DNA from: Pseudomonadota bacterium
Lineage (GTDB): Bacteria > Desulfobacterota > Binatia > Binatales > Binataceae
Direction of reading: 5' to 3'
Length of the DNA: 64,000 bases
Assembly: GCA_021323675.1 (NCBI GenBank)
Contig: JAJPKP010000027.1
Coordinates: 1-64,000 of the forward strand
Shown: one piece after another, positions 1-10,782 of the stretch
How the letters are laid out: every line of letters starts with the position of its first letter
How positions within the stretch are numbered: the first letter of the stretch is position 1
Translations under genes and position numbers: made by a program
Notes under the pieces: generated by a model
What the model was told of the DNA's origin: nothing
What the model saw: only the letters and a program-made list of their open reading frames with translations
Databases searched by the model: none

Positions 1-1721
1 AGGCGCGTGCCACGCCCAAGCATCTGCTCCCACAGGATGCGCGACTTGACCGGGCGCGCGAACACGATGAATTCGAGATTGGGAATGTCCACACCGGTGG
101 ACATCAGGTCCACCGACACGACAATCCCTGGTTCGGGCCGGTTGCGAAACTCGCGGATTCGTTGCAACGGACGATCGACGATTCCGGTGATTTTGGCGAC
201 GAACGAATCGCCGCGGCCGAACACTTCGCGGCAGATGTTTACCAGTTGATCGGCGTGCGATACGTGGGGCTTGTCGTTGACCGCGAAGATAAGCGTCTTG
301 GGAAAGCGCCCGTAGCGCTGCTCGTGCTCCAGCGCGTATCTTTTCAGCTCTTCGACGATCTTTCTGTTCGTTTCGGGAACGGTGATTTTGCGCTCAACTT
401 CGGTTGAGTCGAACTGTCGCTCGTCCTCTAGCTGATCCATCCCGGTCAGGCCCGTTTGCAGATCGACCGTCTGCACGCGATCGCCTTCCTTGAGGAAGAC
501 GCCCTTGACCAGCACGCCGGATTTGATCGCGATGGCGTCGTAGTCGACGAGGAAGCCCTCGGCCACGGCGCGCCGGTAGTCGTAGCGGTAGATGATGTCC
601 CGAAAGTATGCGGTGGTGTGCTGCGCGGGTGTGGCGGTAAGCCCAACTTTTATCGCATCGAAGTGGTCGAGTGTGTCGCGCCACAGTGACTGCTCGGCGG
701 CGGTATAGCCGCGGTGGCATTCGTCGGCGATGATCAGGTCGAAGGCGTGGATTGGAATGGGCAGAGGCTCGGGCAGATCGGTTTCGTCTTCGTCATCGCG
801 TTCCCCGAAGCTCCGGTCGGGGAATAGGTACCGCGCCATCCGCTGGATGGTGCACACGTAGACGAACGCCGCTCCGGGCTTCGGCCCCGTAAGGTAGGCG
901 TTGGGCATGACCTTGGGGTCGAATTTCTCGCCGGGCTCCAGATCATCTTTCTGGAAGCGCTGACTGTAGACCTCGTAAATCTTGTCGAATTTCAGGCCGG
1001 GCTCCGCCTCGAACGAGGCAAACTCGCGCACCGCCTGCGCCGCCAGTGCCCGGCGATCGACGAGGAAGAGTATGCGGCGGCCAACCCCCGATTTCATCAG
1101 CCGGTAGACCTGGTTCACCATCGTGAAGGTCTTGCCGGTGCCGGTCGCCATTGCGACCAGCATCACGCGCTTGCGCTCCGCGATCGCCCGCTCGATCGCG
1201 GCATTGGCCTCTCGCTGGTACGGACGCAAATAGCCGTGACTGTTAGGCAGCGCTTTAAGCCGCGCGCACTCGGCGTCGAAATCGCGCGCGAGCATCTCGC
1301 TCAGAGCCGCCGGTGTGTGAAAATTGGCTATCTCGCGCGAACGGCTCGCTGGCGAGCGCACGTCGTGAAACCAGATCACCTCGCCATTCGTGGAGTACAG
1401 AAATGGCGCGCGGAGCCCGGCAAAGTTGAACTCGCCGGCCGGCAGCCCCCGCGCGTAGCGCTCGGCCTGGGTCAGCACGTTCTGAGGGCCGAGCGAGAGC
1501 TTTTTCGCCTCAATGATTCCGACGATGCGCCCGCCTAGAACCAGCGCATAATCGGCCGGGCCGTTGTCGGTCGGGTATTCGGTGACCGGATGGGCGCTGC
1601 ACGCCGATAGGTCCAAATCGGACTTGAATGCAATAATCTTCCAGCCGAGTGCGCCAAGCTTCGGATCGACCCGGCTTCGCCGGGTTTTCCATTCCAGTTC
1701 TTCGCTCCCCTCCCGCGGCAC
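1..1721 (-). CDS. hsdR: Type I restriction endonuclease R subunit (HsdR), 3' end outside window
   Basis: This is the ATP-dependent DNA translocase and nuclease subunit of a type I restriction-modification complex. About 573 codons are visible. An N-terminal nuclease-like region contains EAKK. SF2 helicase motifs follow: Walker A ATGTGKT at residues 192-198, DECHRGY from residue 333, GLTATPAQHT after that, and QMLGRGTR at the window edge. These spellings match the EcoEI-type HsdR subfamily. I chose the GTG at 1721 because GAGAGGA lies 9 bases upstream and the start clears the stop of the preceding gene by about 22 bases. An ATG at about 1777 would overlap that gene. hsdM and hsdS are not in the window and may lie to the left. 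Calling it HsdR rather than a stand-alone helicase-nuclease rests on the motif set. Confidence 0.9.
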   Translation of the reverse strand, partial: MPREGSEELEWKTRRSRVDPKLGALGWKIIAFKSDLDLSACSAHPVTEYPTDNGPADYALVLGGRIVGIIEAKKLSLGPQNVLTQAERYARGLPAGEFNFAGLRAPFLYSTNGEVIWFHDVRSPASRSREIANFHTPAALSEMLARDFDAECARLKALPNSHGYLRPYQREANAAIERAIAERKRVMLVAMATGTGKTFTMVNQVYRLMKSGVGRRILFLVDRRALAAQAVREFASFEAEPGLKFDKIYEVYSQRFQKDDLEPGEKFDPKVMPNAYLTGPKPGAAFVYVCTIQRMARYLFPDRSFGERDDEDETDLPEPLPIPIHAFDLIIADECHRGYTAAEQSLWRDTLDHFDAIKVGLTATPAQHTTAYFRDIIYRYDYRRAVAEGFLVDYDAIAIKSGVLVKGVFLKEGDRVQTVDLQTGLTGMDQLEDERQFDSTEVERKITVPETNRKIVEELKRYALEHEQRYGRFPKTLIFAVNDKPHVSHADQLVNICREVFGRGDSFVAKITGIVDRPLQRIREFRNRPEPGIVVSVDLMSTGVDIPNLEFIVFARPVKSRILWEQMLGRGTR

Positions 1722-1743
1722 TTCCGGATTTCCTCTCTGGCTG

Positions 1744-2106
1744 CTATGCGAAGATCCGCTCCGAAGAACCGCTTCCATGGCTCTTCGGAGCCCCATGGCC
1801 TCGTCTGCGCGATGTCGACCGCGGTATCAGATCGATCTTGAGGCTGGCTCCGAGTGCCCGTGCTGTTCTTGCCAGCGTCTTCAGGGTGAGATTGTTCAGC
1901 TTGCCCGATTCGATTTGCGCGATCATCGGCTGACTCACACCAGACCGCTCGGCAAGTGCCGCTTGGGTGAGACCGCGACGTTTTCGTAGCGTGGCAATCT
2001 TGTGTTCGATCAGAATCTGGGCCAATTCATCTTCGACTTCGCGCCGAAGGCCAAGCTCATCGACCTTTTTTTCGAGCAGTTCCAGCCCTGGATTTTTGGT
2101 ACTCAC
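1744..2106 (-). CDS. HigA-like XRE-family antitoxin
   Basis: This 120-residue protein has a helix-turn-helix of the Cro/CI type at about residues 38-92 (TLRKRRGLTQAALAERSGVS). It is preceded by a helical segment and followed by a basic tail. It starts with GTG, six bases after a strong GGAGG, so the start is well supported although it overlaps the upstream toxin gene by 50 bases. Toxin-first order and the HTH antitoxin match the HigBA arrangement. Such antitoxins neutralise the toxin and repress their own promoter. The hsdR gene begins 22 bases downstream on the same strand, so the three genes may be co-transcribed. Confidence 0.82.
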   Translation of the reverse strand: MSTKNPGLELLEKKVDELGLRREVEDELAQILIEHKIATLRKRRGLTQAALAERSGVSQPMIAQIESGKLNNLTLKTLARTARALGASLKIDLIPRSTSRRRGHGAPKSHGSGSSERIFA

Positions 2107-2434
2107 TTTGGGCCTCCTTCAATCTCGTACGCATCAGCCCGAGGACGTTAGCAGGTGTGTCTGTGCGCTTTTTAACATATCCGCCCACCAAGACTGCGCG
2201 CCGTCCGGGCAAAAACCCATAATAAATCCGCACCGCGACCCCACGAAGCTCAAACAAGCCAGCACCCAGCGATTTCGAACGCGGCTCACGCAACTGGTTG
2301 CCCAGCGTACGCAGCGCCGCGGTTAGCACGGCGGCGTCTTTGATATCCTTCGCGTCAACCAAACCGGTGACGAACTCAGCAAAGTAGGACTGACCTCCGG
2401 CTGTCTTGTGCTCATCGAGGGTCCAGTCAGCCAC
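2057..2434 (-). CDS. HigB/RelE-type toxin (Gp49-like family)
   Basis: This 125-residue protein resembles the phage-derived Gp49-like/HigB branch of the RelE superfamily. The recognisable stretch is ELRGVAVRIYYGFLPGRRAVLVGGYVKK, given here only as ELRG..RIYYGF..GRRAVLVGGYVKK, followed by a basic C-terminal helix. Family members are ribosome-dependent mRNA endonucleases. The start is GTG with no clear ribosome binding site, which would keep toxin synthesis low relative to the antitoxin, whose site is strong. The gene precedes and overlaps the antitoxin gene. A 16-base near-palindrome lies just upstream. The toxin looks intact. Confidence 0.8.
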   Translation of the reverse strand: MADWTLDEHKTAGGQSYFAEFVTGLVDAKDIKDAAVLTAALRTLGNQLREPRSKSLGAGLFELRGVAVRIYYGFLPGRRAVLVGGYVKKRTDTPANVLGLMRTRLKEAQSEYQKSRAGTARKKGR

Positions 2435-2443
2435 TTGGAAAGA

Positions 2444-2459
2444 ATAAGCTATACCTTAT
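2444..2459. promoter_or_regulatory. Candidate operator of the HigBA-like pair
   Basis: The sequence ATAAGCTATACCTTAT is a 16-base inverted repeat in which 7 of 8 base pairs match. It sits about 10 bases upstream of the toxin start in locally A+T-rich DNA. Position and symmetry fit a binding site for the HTH antitoxin overlapping the promoter. The assignment to this regulator is inference. Confidence 0.55.
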
Positions 2460-2564
2460 CGTGTTGCAAGTGCCGGGTCTTTGCAGGTGCATGAAAACAG
2501 AGGCCCCGCGGCGACAACCGCAGGGCCCTCGAGTTCCGGGAAATGAGCCGTAGCAACTAGACAG

Positions 2565-2972
2565 TCAGAACGGGACATCCCCATCGGCCGGCATCGGCGG
2601 CTCCTCGACTCCGCTCGCATCGGAGCGTTCCGCCGGCGGAGCCCCGAGAAACTGAACGCGGCTGGCGACAATCTCCGTGCGCTGGCGCCTGCCGCCGTTG
2701 TTCTTGGCCTCGAACTCGCGCGTGCGCAAGCGCCCTTCGACGTATACCTGGCGGCCTTTCTTCAGGTACTCCTTGCAGGTCTCGGCGAGTTTCGCGAAAG
2801 CCACGACATGGTGCCACTCGACCCGCTCCTGCTTCTGCCCCTGCTTGTCGACGAACGCCTCGTCGGTCGCGATCGCGAAGTTCACGACCGGTTGTCCGCT
2901 GTGCAGCAGCAAGGTCGAGCGAGCCGCTCGGCCCACCCGTAGCGCGGCTCCGCTATGGACGGCGCGGCGCAC
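2565..2972 (-). pseudogene. ssb: 5'-truncated single-stranded DNA-binding protein gene
   Basis: From about position 2897 downward the frame encodes an SSB OB-fold: SGQPVVNFAIATDE, the WHHVVAF strand, KGRQVYVEGRLRTREF, and an acidic C-terminal tip ending DGDVPF. The first 25 or so residues of a normal SSB, including beta-strand 1, are missing. They are replaced in frame by an unrelated arginine-rich sequence with a GTG that could act as a start. The loss coincides with a junction shared with the ardC remnant upstream. SSB and ArdC genes often travel together on plasmids and integrative elements. A functional OB-fold is unlikely without the first strand, so I call it a remnant. Confidence 0.75.
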
Positions 2973-3111
2973 AGATACCGCACGGAGCAGTAGCGCCTGC
3001 CGTTCCCGCTACGCCGCGCTCAATGAGGTGCGCCGGCGCTCCACTGCAAGCGCGCCAACCCTTAACGGGACGCTGCGCTCTGTCACGCTCGCAGGCTCAG
3101 CGCCTGGCGGA
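2898..3111. other. Junction DNA between ssb and ardC remnants, with two small hairpins
   Basis: This stretch has no recognisable coding content and separates the broken 5' end of ssb from the broken 3' end of ardC. It holds two short inverted repeats with the same core: TAGCG/CGCTA at 2940-2955 and GTAGCG/CGCTAC at 2990-3012 with an 11-base loop. Repeated GTAGCG hairpins resemble REP-type or IS200-like ends, but no transposase is present. Confidence 0.4.
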
Positions 3112-3548
3112 CTGCCAAACGGCCCCACTTCCGTTATTCCTTCTCGCCCAAGTCGCTTTTCGTGGCCCGTCGAGTGCGCGACTTCGTGCAGTGTGGTCGC
3201 CGCGTCCTCCGCGGCGGACTCGAACAGCTCTCTCGGCGGCAGCGTGACGCGATCGGTGATGGGCGAGTAGTAGGCTTTCGAGCCGGCGCGAGCGATCTCA
3301 GGTGGGTTCGGCATACCGGAGATGATCTTCTCGACGGCTTCGATCGGATCGTGATGGGTCTCGATCTTTGGCAGTTTGTCGAGCACGGCCTGCGGCAGAT
3401 TGCATTGTTCGAGGTTCCACACTCGATAGAACCTGAGCACGAGCCGACGGCGGTTCTTTTCATCCTTCGGCTCGGCGTCGAGGTCTTCCGCGTCGCTCCG
3501 CTTCGCGTCGTCTATCTTCCCAAACGTGACGATCGTGCTCTCCTCGCC
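3112..3548 (-). pseudogene. ardC: Internal fragment of an ArdC-type antirestriction protein gene
   Basis: The fragment covers the middle of an ArdC-like protein. It includes STIVTFGKI, the RFYRVWNLEQCNLP block, and a zincin-like metalloprotease site LHEVAHSTGHEKRL with the HExxH motif. Similarity ends at GPFGS near 3112. The N-terminal ssDNA-binding domain is absent: upstream in this frame there is only a short, unrelated arginine-rich stretch, closed by a stop codon. The C-terminal continuation after the protease motif is also lost. A GTG at 3440 opens a frame, but both ends are missing, so I treat it as a decayed gene from a former plasmid or integrative element. Confidence 0.72.
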
Positions 3549-3799
3549 TCTGCTCGATTGCGGTCTCAGTGGCTCGCCCTGAGTCTGGTCGAGAGTTCGC
3601 GTTTCGCCAGGTCGCGTTCTCGTGCGGAACCTTCGCGGATCGCATCAACTAGCGCCAGGAGTTCGGCGGCCGCGGTTTCGGGGGCGGCGGGCTTTGATCG
3701 TTGGGGGCGGAAATGTTGAGAATGGGGGGCTCGGCGGCGATGGTGGACGGGACGGCGATTGGCGAATGAAGCCGCGCGGGAAATTGGAGGACTTGGACA

Positions 3800-4291
3800 G
3801 TGGCCAGGAAGACGATCGGTGACGCTTTTGGCGGAAAGGTTACGACGCTCGAGGAGCAGCGCGCGATTTGGCTCGATGCTTTGCACGACGATGCTATCTG
3901 GGAGGGACCTACCTTCGAGATCCCGGTTGCGATGGTCGGGCGGGAGGCGGTCGGCCGCTTCATGGAGTTCCTGTTGAGCGTGGTCCCGCGCTTCAGCACC
4001 AAGCCCGTGGCGATCTATCCCACCGCCGACCCCGACACGATCATCCTGGAGGCGTCGGGCGGCGGCGACACCGTTGACGGAGGGCGTTATACGCAGCGGT
4101 ATTTCACGATGGTGACGACGAAGAACGGCCAGGCCTTCCGGATGCGCGAATACGTGAATCCGTTTCAGACCTACAAAGCCTTCGGGAAGGAACGATGGGA
4201 ACGCGTAACCGGCGAGATTATGGCCACGTACAACGTTCCGTGGCCCGCATCCCAGGCGCCCGATCCCATCGTGTTGCCGCCGCTCAAATAG
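3800..4291 (+). CDS. NTF2/SnoaL-like domain protein
   Basis: This 163-residue single-domain protein has the pattern of the SnoaL/PhzA-like NTF2 superfamily. An N-terminal helical part (QRAIWLDALHDDAIWEG) is followed by curved beta strands with RYTQRYFTMVTTKNGQ and FRMREYVNPFQTYKAF. Members bind small hydrophobic ligands as isomerases, cyclases or non-enzymatic proteins, so no reaction can be assigned. The start is GTG with GGAG about ten bases upstream. Its last eight bases overlap, tail to tail, the end of a small antitoxin-like gene on the other strand. Confidence 0.75.
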   Translation: MARKTIGDAFGGKVTTLEEQRAIWLDALHDDAIWEGPTFEIPVAMVGREAVGRFMEFLLSVVPRFSTKPVAIYPTADPDTIILEASGGGDTVDGGRYTQRYFTMVTTKNGQAFRMREYVNPFQTYKAFGKERWERVTGEIMATYNVPWPASQAPDPIVLPPLK

Positions 4292-4439
4292 CCGCGACAA
4301 AAGAACGCCGGCCGCCGACGATTTCCGCGGCGGCCATCTGAAGCGTTTCTTTGATGGCGGGAGGAACCCGGATATCGATTCTCTCCGTTTTTGAGACGGC
4401 TACAGGCATTCGCAAGCCTCTCTCTTCCTGTCTGGTCAT
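4284..4439 (-). CDS. Short DUF1778/TacA-like antitoxin (possibly truncated)
   Basis: A 51-residue frame contains SKTERIDIRVPPAIKETLQM, the ribbon-helix-helix signature of DUF1778/TacA-type antitoxins. These usually have about 90 residues and sit upstream of a GNAT acetyltransferase toxin. Here the toxin-neutralising C terminus is cut short (ending RRSFVAAI) and no GNAT gene follows. The better start may be the inner ATG at 4409, which has GAGAGG about seven bases upstream. The gene overlaps the end of the convergent NTF2-like gene by eight bases. It is probably a decayed relic, although the DNA-binding half is intact. Confidence 0.55.
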   Translation of the reverse strand: MTRQEERGLRMPVAVSKTERIDIRVPPAIKETLQMAAAEIVGGRRSFVAAI

Positions 4440-4561
4440 ATCAGAGAATCGAAGAGTCATTGGCCTGACAATGCTCTCGCGCCGGAGCGAAAAGGAAAAT
4501 CACGGAATCGAGTGAGGACTGTTTCCTTCCGGGTTCGCGGACGATCGTGTAACGATGGCGC

Positions 4562-5335
4562 GTGCGAATTCGGGAATACGGGACTTCGGGACCGCCGCTG
4601 ATCGTGTTGCATGGCGGGCCAGGCGCGCAGGGCTCGATGGCGCCCGTGGCGCGCCGTCTGGCTGACCGATTTCACGTGTTGGAACCCTTCCAGCGTGGTG
4701 TCAGCTCAACCGTGGCGGAGCATGTCGCGGATCTGCATGAACTGCTTGAGGGCCGATGCGCGCCAGCGCAGCCGGTGCTTGTCGGACATTCATGGGGCGC
4801 GATGCTTGCGCTGGCCTATGCAGCCGCGCATCCACAGGCGATCGCCCGGCTCGTACTAATTGGATGCGGCACCTTTGATAAGGACGCACGCGCCCGATTC
4901 GAGGCGGTAGTCGCGGCGCGAATGACTCCCGAGACGAGAGCGTCTCTGGAACGCCTTGCGCATGACATCCGCGATCCTGGCGACCGCCTTCGTGCGCATC
5001 GCCGGCTTCTTGATCGGATCTATTGCCATGCGCCGCTTCCCATGGCGGATGAGGTGGAACCGCCGGAGTCCGATGCGAAATCGAAGGAAACTTGGCTCGA
5101 CATGCTTCGGCTGCAGGAAGCTGGCGTCTATCCCGCCGCATTTCGCGCGATTGAGGCGCCGGTGTTGATGCTGCACGGGACATACGACCCGCATCCGGGC
5201 GCGATGATTCGTGATTGCCTGCGCCAATACATGCCGCAGATCGAGTATCGCGAGCTCCAACGATGCGGTCACGATCCATGGCGCGAACGGTTCGCGAGCG
5301 ACGAGTTTTTCGCCGCGCTGCGCGCATGGCTGTAA
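4562..5335 (+). CDS. Alpha/beta hydrolase, proline iminopeptidase-like
   Basis: This 257-residue alpha/beta hydrolase has the oxyanion motif HGGPG near residue 19, the nucleophile elbow GHSWG (Ser at about 75), a late Asp in LMLHGTYDPH, and a catalytic His in RCGHDPW. HGGPG with GHSWG is typical of the S33 peptidase/proline iminopeptidase-like subgroup, but esterases share it and the substrate is unknown. The start is GTG without a strong ribosome binding site. An ATG seven bases upstream is out of frame. The gene stands alone. Confidence 0.8.
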   Translation: MRIREYGTSGPPLIVLHGGPGAQGSMAPVARRLADRFHVLEPFQRGVSSTVAEHVADLHELLEGRCAPAQPVLVGHSWGAMLALAYAAAHPQAIARLVLIGCGTFDKDARARFEAVVAARMTPETRASLERLAHDIRDPGDRLRAHRRLLDRIYCHAPLPMADEVEPPESDAKSKETWLDMLRLQEAGVYPAAFRAIEAPVLMLHGTYDPHPGAMIRDCLRQYMPQIEYRELQRCGHDPWRERFASDEFFAALRAWL

Positions 5336-5958
5336 TCGCCCGCCAGATTCCCGCCATCCATCCGGCGAATCGCGCCGCCGGCCGGCGACCTCATGCGCGA
5401 GTGAGGCGAGCTGACAAGCCAGATGAAACTGCGCGGGCGTATCGCCAATACCCGCTGATTTAGCAGGCAATCGCCGACATGATCGAAGCTCGGACGGCTC
5501 CGGACAGGCAAGAGCCTTGGAGCGACACGAAGCTCGTCGGTATCTTGCAGATTTGCGAGCTGGCCCTGATTAGGATTGTAGCCACCATTACTCGCGGATG
5601 GGCGCAAAATGTCGCAGCTGGCTCTGATTGACCCAGCCGCCTGGCGCAGGGGACCATATGATGCCGCCAGTCCTTGAAAACGCGAGGCACAACTATTGCT
5701 GAACTCTGAGGTTGTTGAGACCATCGTGGCGATGACGCCGGGAATTCGGCGTCAGTTCTGAACAGAGCTGTTTTGCCGCTCAAGCGCTCAAAGGCAAGCT
5801 TGGCGGAACGCAATCTCGAGCGGTGTGCTCCTGGCTTTGCGGCGGGTGCGGATGGCGCCGGCCGGAGCGGGTCGGGAAGGATTGGGCGCCAGGCGGGCAC
5901 GGGGTCAAATCATCGGATGGGTGCCAGGGTCGCTGACTTTGTCTGAGAGGAAAAGACA
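5336..5958. other. Gene-poor stretch with a degenerate direct repeat
   Basis: No convincing protein or RNA gene was found in this 620-base stretch; the frames present look like chance. It contains two related 20-base copies (5552-5571 and 5610-5629), described separately. A GAGAGGA ribosome binding site for the next gene lies just before 5959. No terminator was recognised. Confidence 0.5.
5552..5629. repeat. Degenerate 20-base direct repeat, possible IS-end remnant
   Basis: Copy one at 5552-5571 and copy two at 5610-5629 share about 15 of 20 bases, with the core AGCTGGCYCTGATT. Read on the minus strand, AATCAGRGCCAGCT followed by GCGACA resembles the multiple terminal repeats seen at IS21-like elements. 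No transposase is nearby, so this would be a solo remnant. The identification is weak. Confidence 0.25.
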
Positions 5959-8790
<2,832 letters not shown>

Positions 8791-8817
8791 CCCGCGCCGT
8801 AACCGCGTCCGGTCGCC

Positions 8818-10008
8818 ATGGAAGAGCGCGCCTACAACAACTCAGAGTCAGGTCAGGAATTCACGCTTACGGAGGGCGGCCCCGGAGGCGCCGTGTTGAG
8901 GCGGCTGCGTCTTGTGCGTCCGGAACTGGGCATGGGCTCCGCGCGCACCGCGTTGATACTGATGGTGATCGTATGGGCGCCCCTGTGCGTCCTGTGCCTA
9001 ATCGAAGGGCTTGCCGTGAGGGGCGCGAAATTGCCGTTCTTCTATGACCTCGCCGCGCATGCCAGATTCCTGCTCGCGGTGCCGGTGATGATCCTGGCGG
9101 ACATTCCGGTAGGCGTGCGCCTGCGGCAGGTGGTGCGCCATTTCCTTGAAGCCAACCTGGTCCGCGAGGAAGATCTCGCCAGATTCGAGAAAATTCTCGG
9201 GGACACGCTGCGTTTTCGCGATGCGCGCGCGGCGGAGCTGCTCGTCCTCGCTCTGGCATACATAGCAACCTACAACGCAGTGTCTGGCTTTGCGTCTCAG
9301 GGCGGCAGCACGTGGTTCATGCCCGACCCCGCCCGCGGATTGACATTGGGCGGCTACTGGTACGCGTTTGTGGCTTTGCCGATATTTCAGTTTCTCATTT
9401 TTCGCTGGGTGCACCGTATGGTGGTCTGGAGCAGCTTTCTATGGAAGGTGTCCAAACTTGACCTGCGCCTCACGCCCACGCATCCCGACACCGCCGGCGG
9501 TCTGGCTTTTCTGGGCAAGGGCCTGATCCCGTTTGGCGCGATCTTCTTCGCCTTGAGCGCGGTGGTTTCGAGCGCGATCGCCGGCAGAATCCTGTTCAGC
9601 GGCGGAAAACTCGAAGACTTCGAGTGGAGCTACGTGTCGCTGTTTGTAGTCGGCCTGTTGGTCTTCGCGGGCCCGACGCTGATTTTTGTGCCCAAGCTGA
9701 TGATGCTCAAGAACCGCGGATTAATGGAATACGGCACGCTCGCCAGCCAGTACACCCAGGCATTCCACAGCAGGTGGATCGAGCAGAAAAGTGAACCGAG
9801 TACATCGATGCTCGGAACCGCGGACATTCAATCGCTGGCCGATCTCGGAAACAGCTTCGAGATCATCCGCAAGATGCGGATCGTGCCCGTCGAACCCAGC
9901 GACTTCGTCGCGATGGTGCTTCCCGGCCTGATTCCGGCGCTGCCCCTCGCCGCGACCGTAATGCCGTTGGGAACGATTGTCACGGGTCTAATCAAGTTGG
10001 TCGTATAA
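8818..10008 (+). CDS. Polytopic membrane protein of unknown function
   Basis: This 396-residue protein has roughly six hydrophobic segments: about residues 42-65, 75-95, 138-160, 178-198, 238-262 and 275-295, plus a hydrophobic C-terminal stretch. A cytoplasmic-looking region between helices contains RLTPTHPDTAGGLAFLG, a motif I associate with a conserved but uncharacterised bacterial membrane family. The HPD within it may be functional. It follows the glucosidase closely on the same strand. I do not recognise a transport or enzyme signature. Confidence 0.7.
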   Translation: MEERAYNNSESGQEFTLTEGGPGGAVLRRLRLVRPELGMGSARTALILMVIVWAPLCVLCLIEGLAVRGAKLPFFYDLAAHARFLLAVPVMILADIPVGVRLRQVVRHFLEANLVREEDLARFEKILGDTLRFRDARAAELLVLALAYIATYNAVSGFASQGGSTWFMPDPARGLTLGGYWYAFVALPIFQFLIFRWVHRMVVWSSFLWKVSKLDLRLTPTHPDTAGGLAFLGKGLIPFGAIFFALSAVVSSAIAGRILFSGGKLEDFEWSYVSLFVVGLLVFAGPTLIFVPKLMMLKNRGLMEYGTLASQYTQAFHSRWIEQKSEPSTSMLGTADIQSLADLGNSFEIIRKMRIVPVEPSDFVAMVLPGLIPALPLAATVMPLGTIVTGLIKLVV

Positions 10009-10136
10009 ATCAGGGCCGGTGATGAACTCGCTTGGCTCATTTGCCCCGGCTTGGCGCTCCGCCAGGTTCACCTCTGAATTCGGTCCTCACGGCCGTCCGT
10101 TCCCGACCCTCCGGAGAAATCTTTGACCGTGAGTTC

Positions 10137-10655
10137 ATGTGCGCGGTGACAAGGCGGATGACGCTGTCGCGGGAACATCGCCGATACCTGTTGATCGAGC
10201 AGGCGCTCGCCGGCGTGATCATCAACGTGGCGATCGCGGCGTTGCTCGGATGGCTTTTCTTTCGCAACGTGGAGCGGGTGCCGATCGCGGGAATGGGAGG
10301 CGCGATGGTGGATACGATCGTGAGCGCCTTCATGATCGCGTTCGCGACCTGCCTGGCCGTTACGCGCGTGGCGCGCGGCGACGTGCGCCGTGGCAGGATC
10401 GCGCCGCTTGACGGTGGAGCGCTGAGCGCCGCGATGCCGCAAGGCGTCGTCGCGCGGGCGATCGCGCTGGGCGGCGCATGCGCGGCGGTGGTCTCGCTGG
10501 TTCTGTTTGCGGTCTGGGTCCGTTTCGGGAACCGGGATGTGCTGCTCAGGCACTTTATCGTCTTCAAGCTCGGGTTCGCCGCGCTTGAGGGGGCGCTGAT
10601 TACGCCCTTGATCGCGTTCGCCGCGATCTCGCGCGCCGCGGAAGAGCCTCGCTGA
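10137..10655 (+). CDS. Four-helix membrane protein, unknown
   Basis: About 172 residues with hydrophobic segments near 25-45, 55-78, 112-135 and 145-165 of the shorter form. The frame is open upstream to 10032, but the first residues of that longer form look non-coding. The ATG at 10137, or the later one at 10158, is a more natural start; neither has a strong ribosome binding site. The charged loop ARGDVRRGRIAP lies between the helix pairs. No family is recognised. It follows the 8818-10008 membrane protein on the same strand. Confidence 0.55.
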   Translation: MCAVTRRMTLSREHRRYLLIEQALAGVIINVAIAALLGWLFFRNVERVPIAGMGGAMVDTIVSAFMIAFATCLAVTRVARGDVRRGRIAPLDGGALSAAMPQGVVARAIALGGACAAVVSLVLFAVWVRFGNRDVLLRHFIVFKLGFAALEGALITPLIAFAAISRAAEEPR

Positions 10656-10782
10656 CGACGCCGTCGCGCGATCGGCGCCGCCTTTTCATCGCGACGCGCG
10701 CGATCTATGCTCCGGGCGGTCCTTTCGAGTTGACTCACCGACTCTGAGCCGAATCGAGTTTAGGTCACGCGAGCGCAAGGCA

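Noticed and set aside
3566-4300. A 244-codon minus-strand frame opposite the NTF2-like gene
   Set aside because: The plus-strand NTF2-like protein has a coherent fold; the minus frame has none. Its last 40 codons (LLALVDAIREGSARERD) look mildly protein-like but cannot be tied to a gene.
5376-5387. Perfect palindrome CGCCGGCCGGCG
   Set aside because: Pure G+C palindromes of this length are expected by chance in this composition, and there is no gene-start context.
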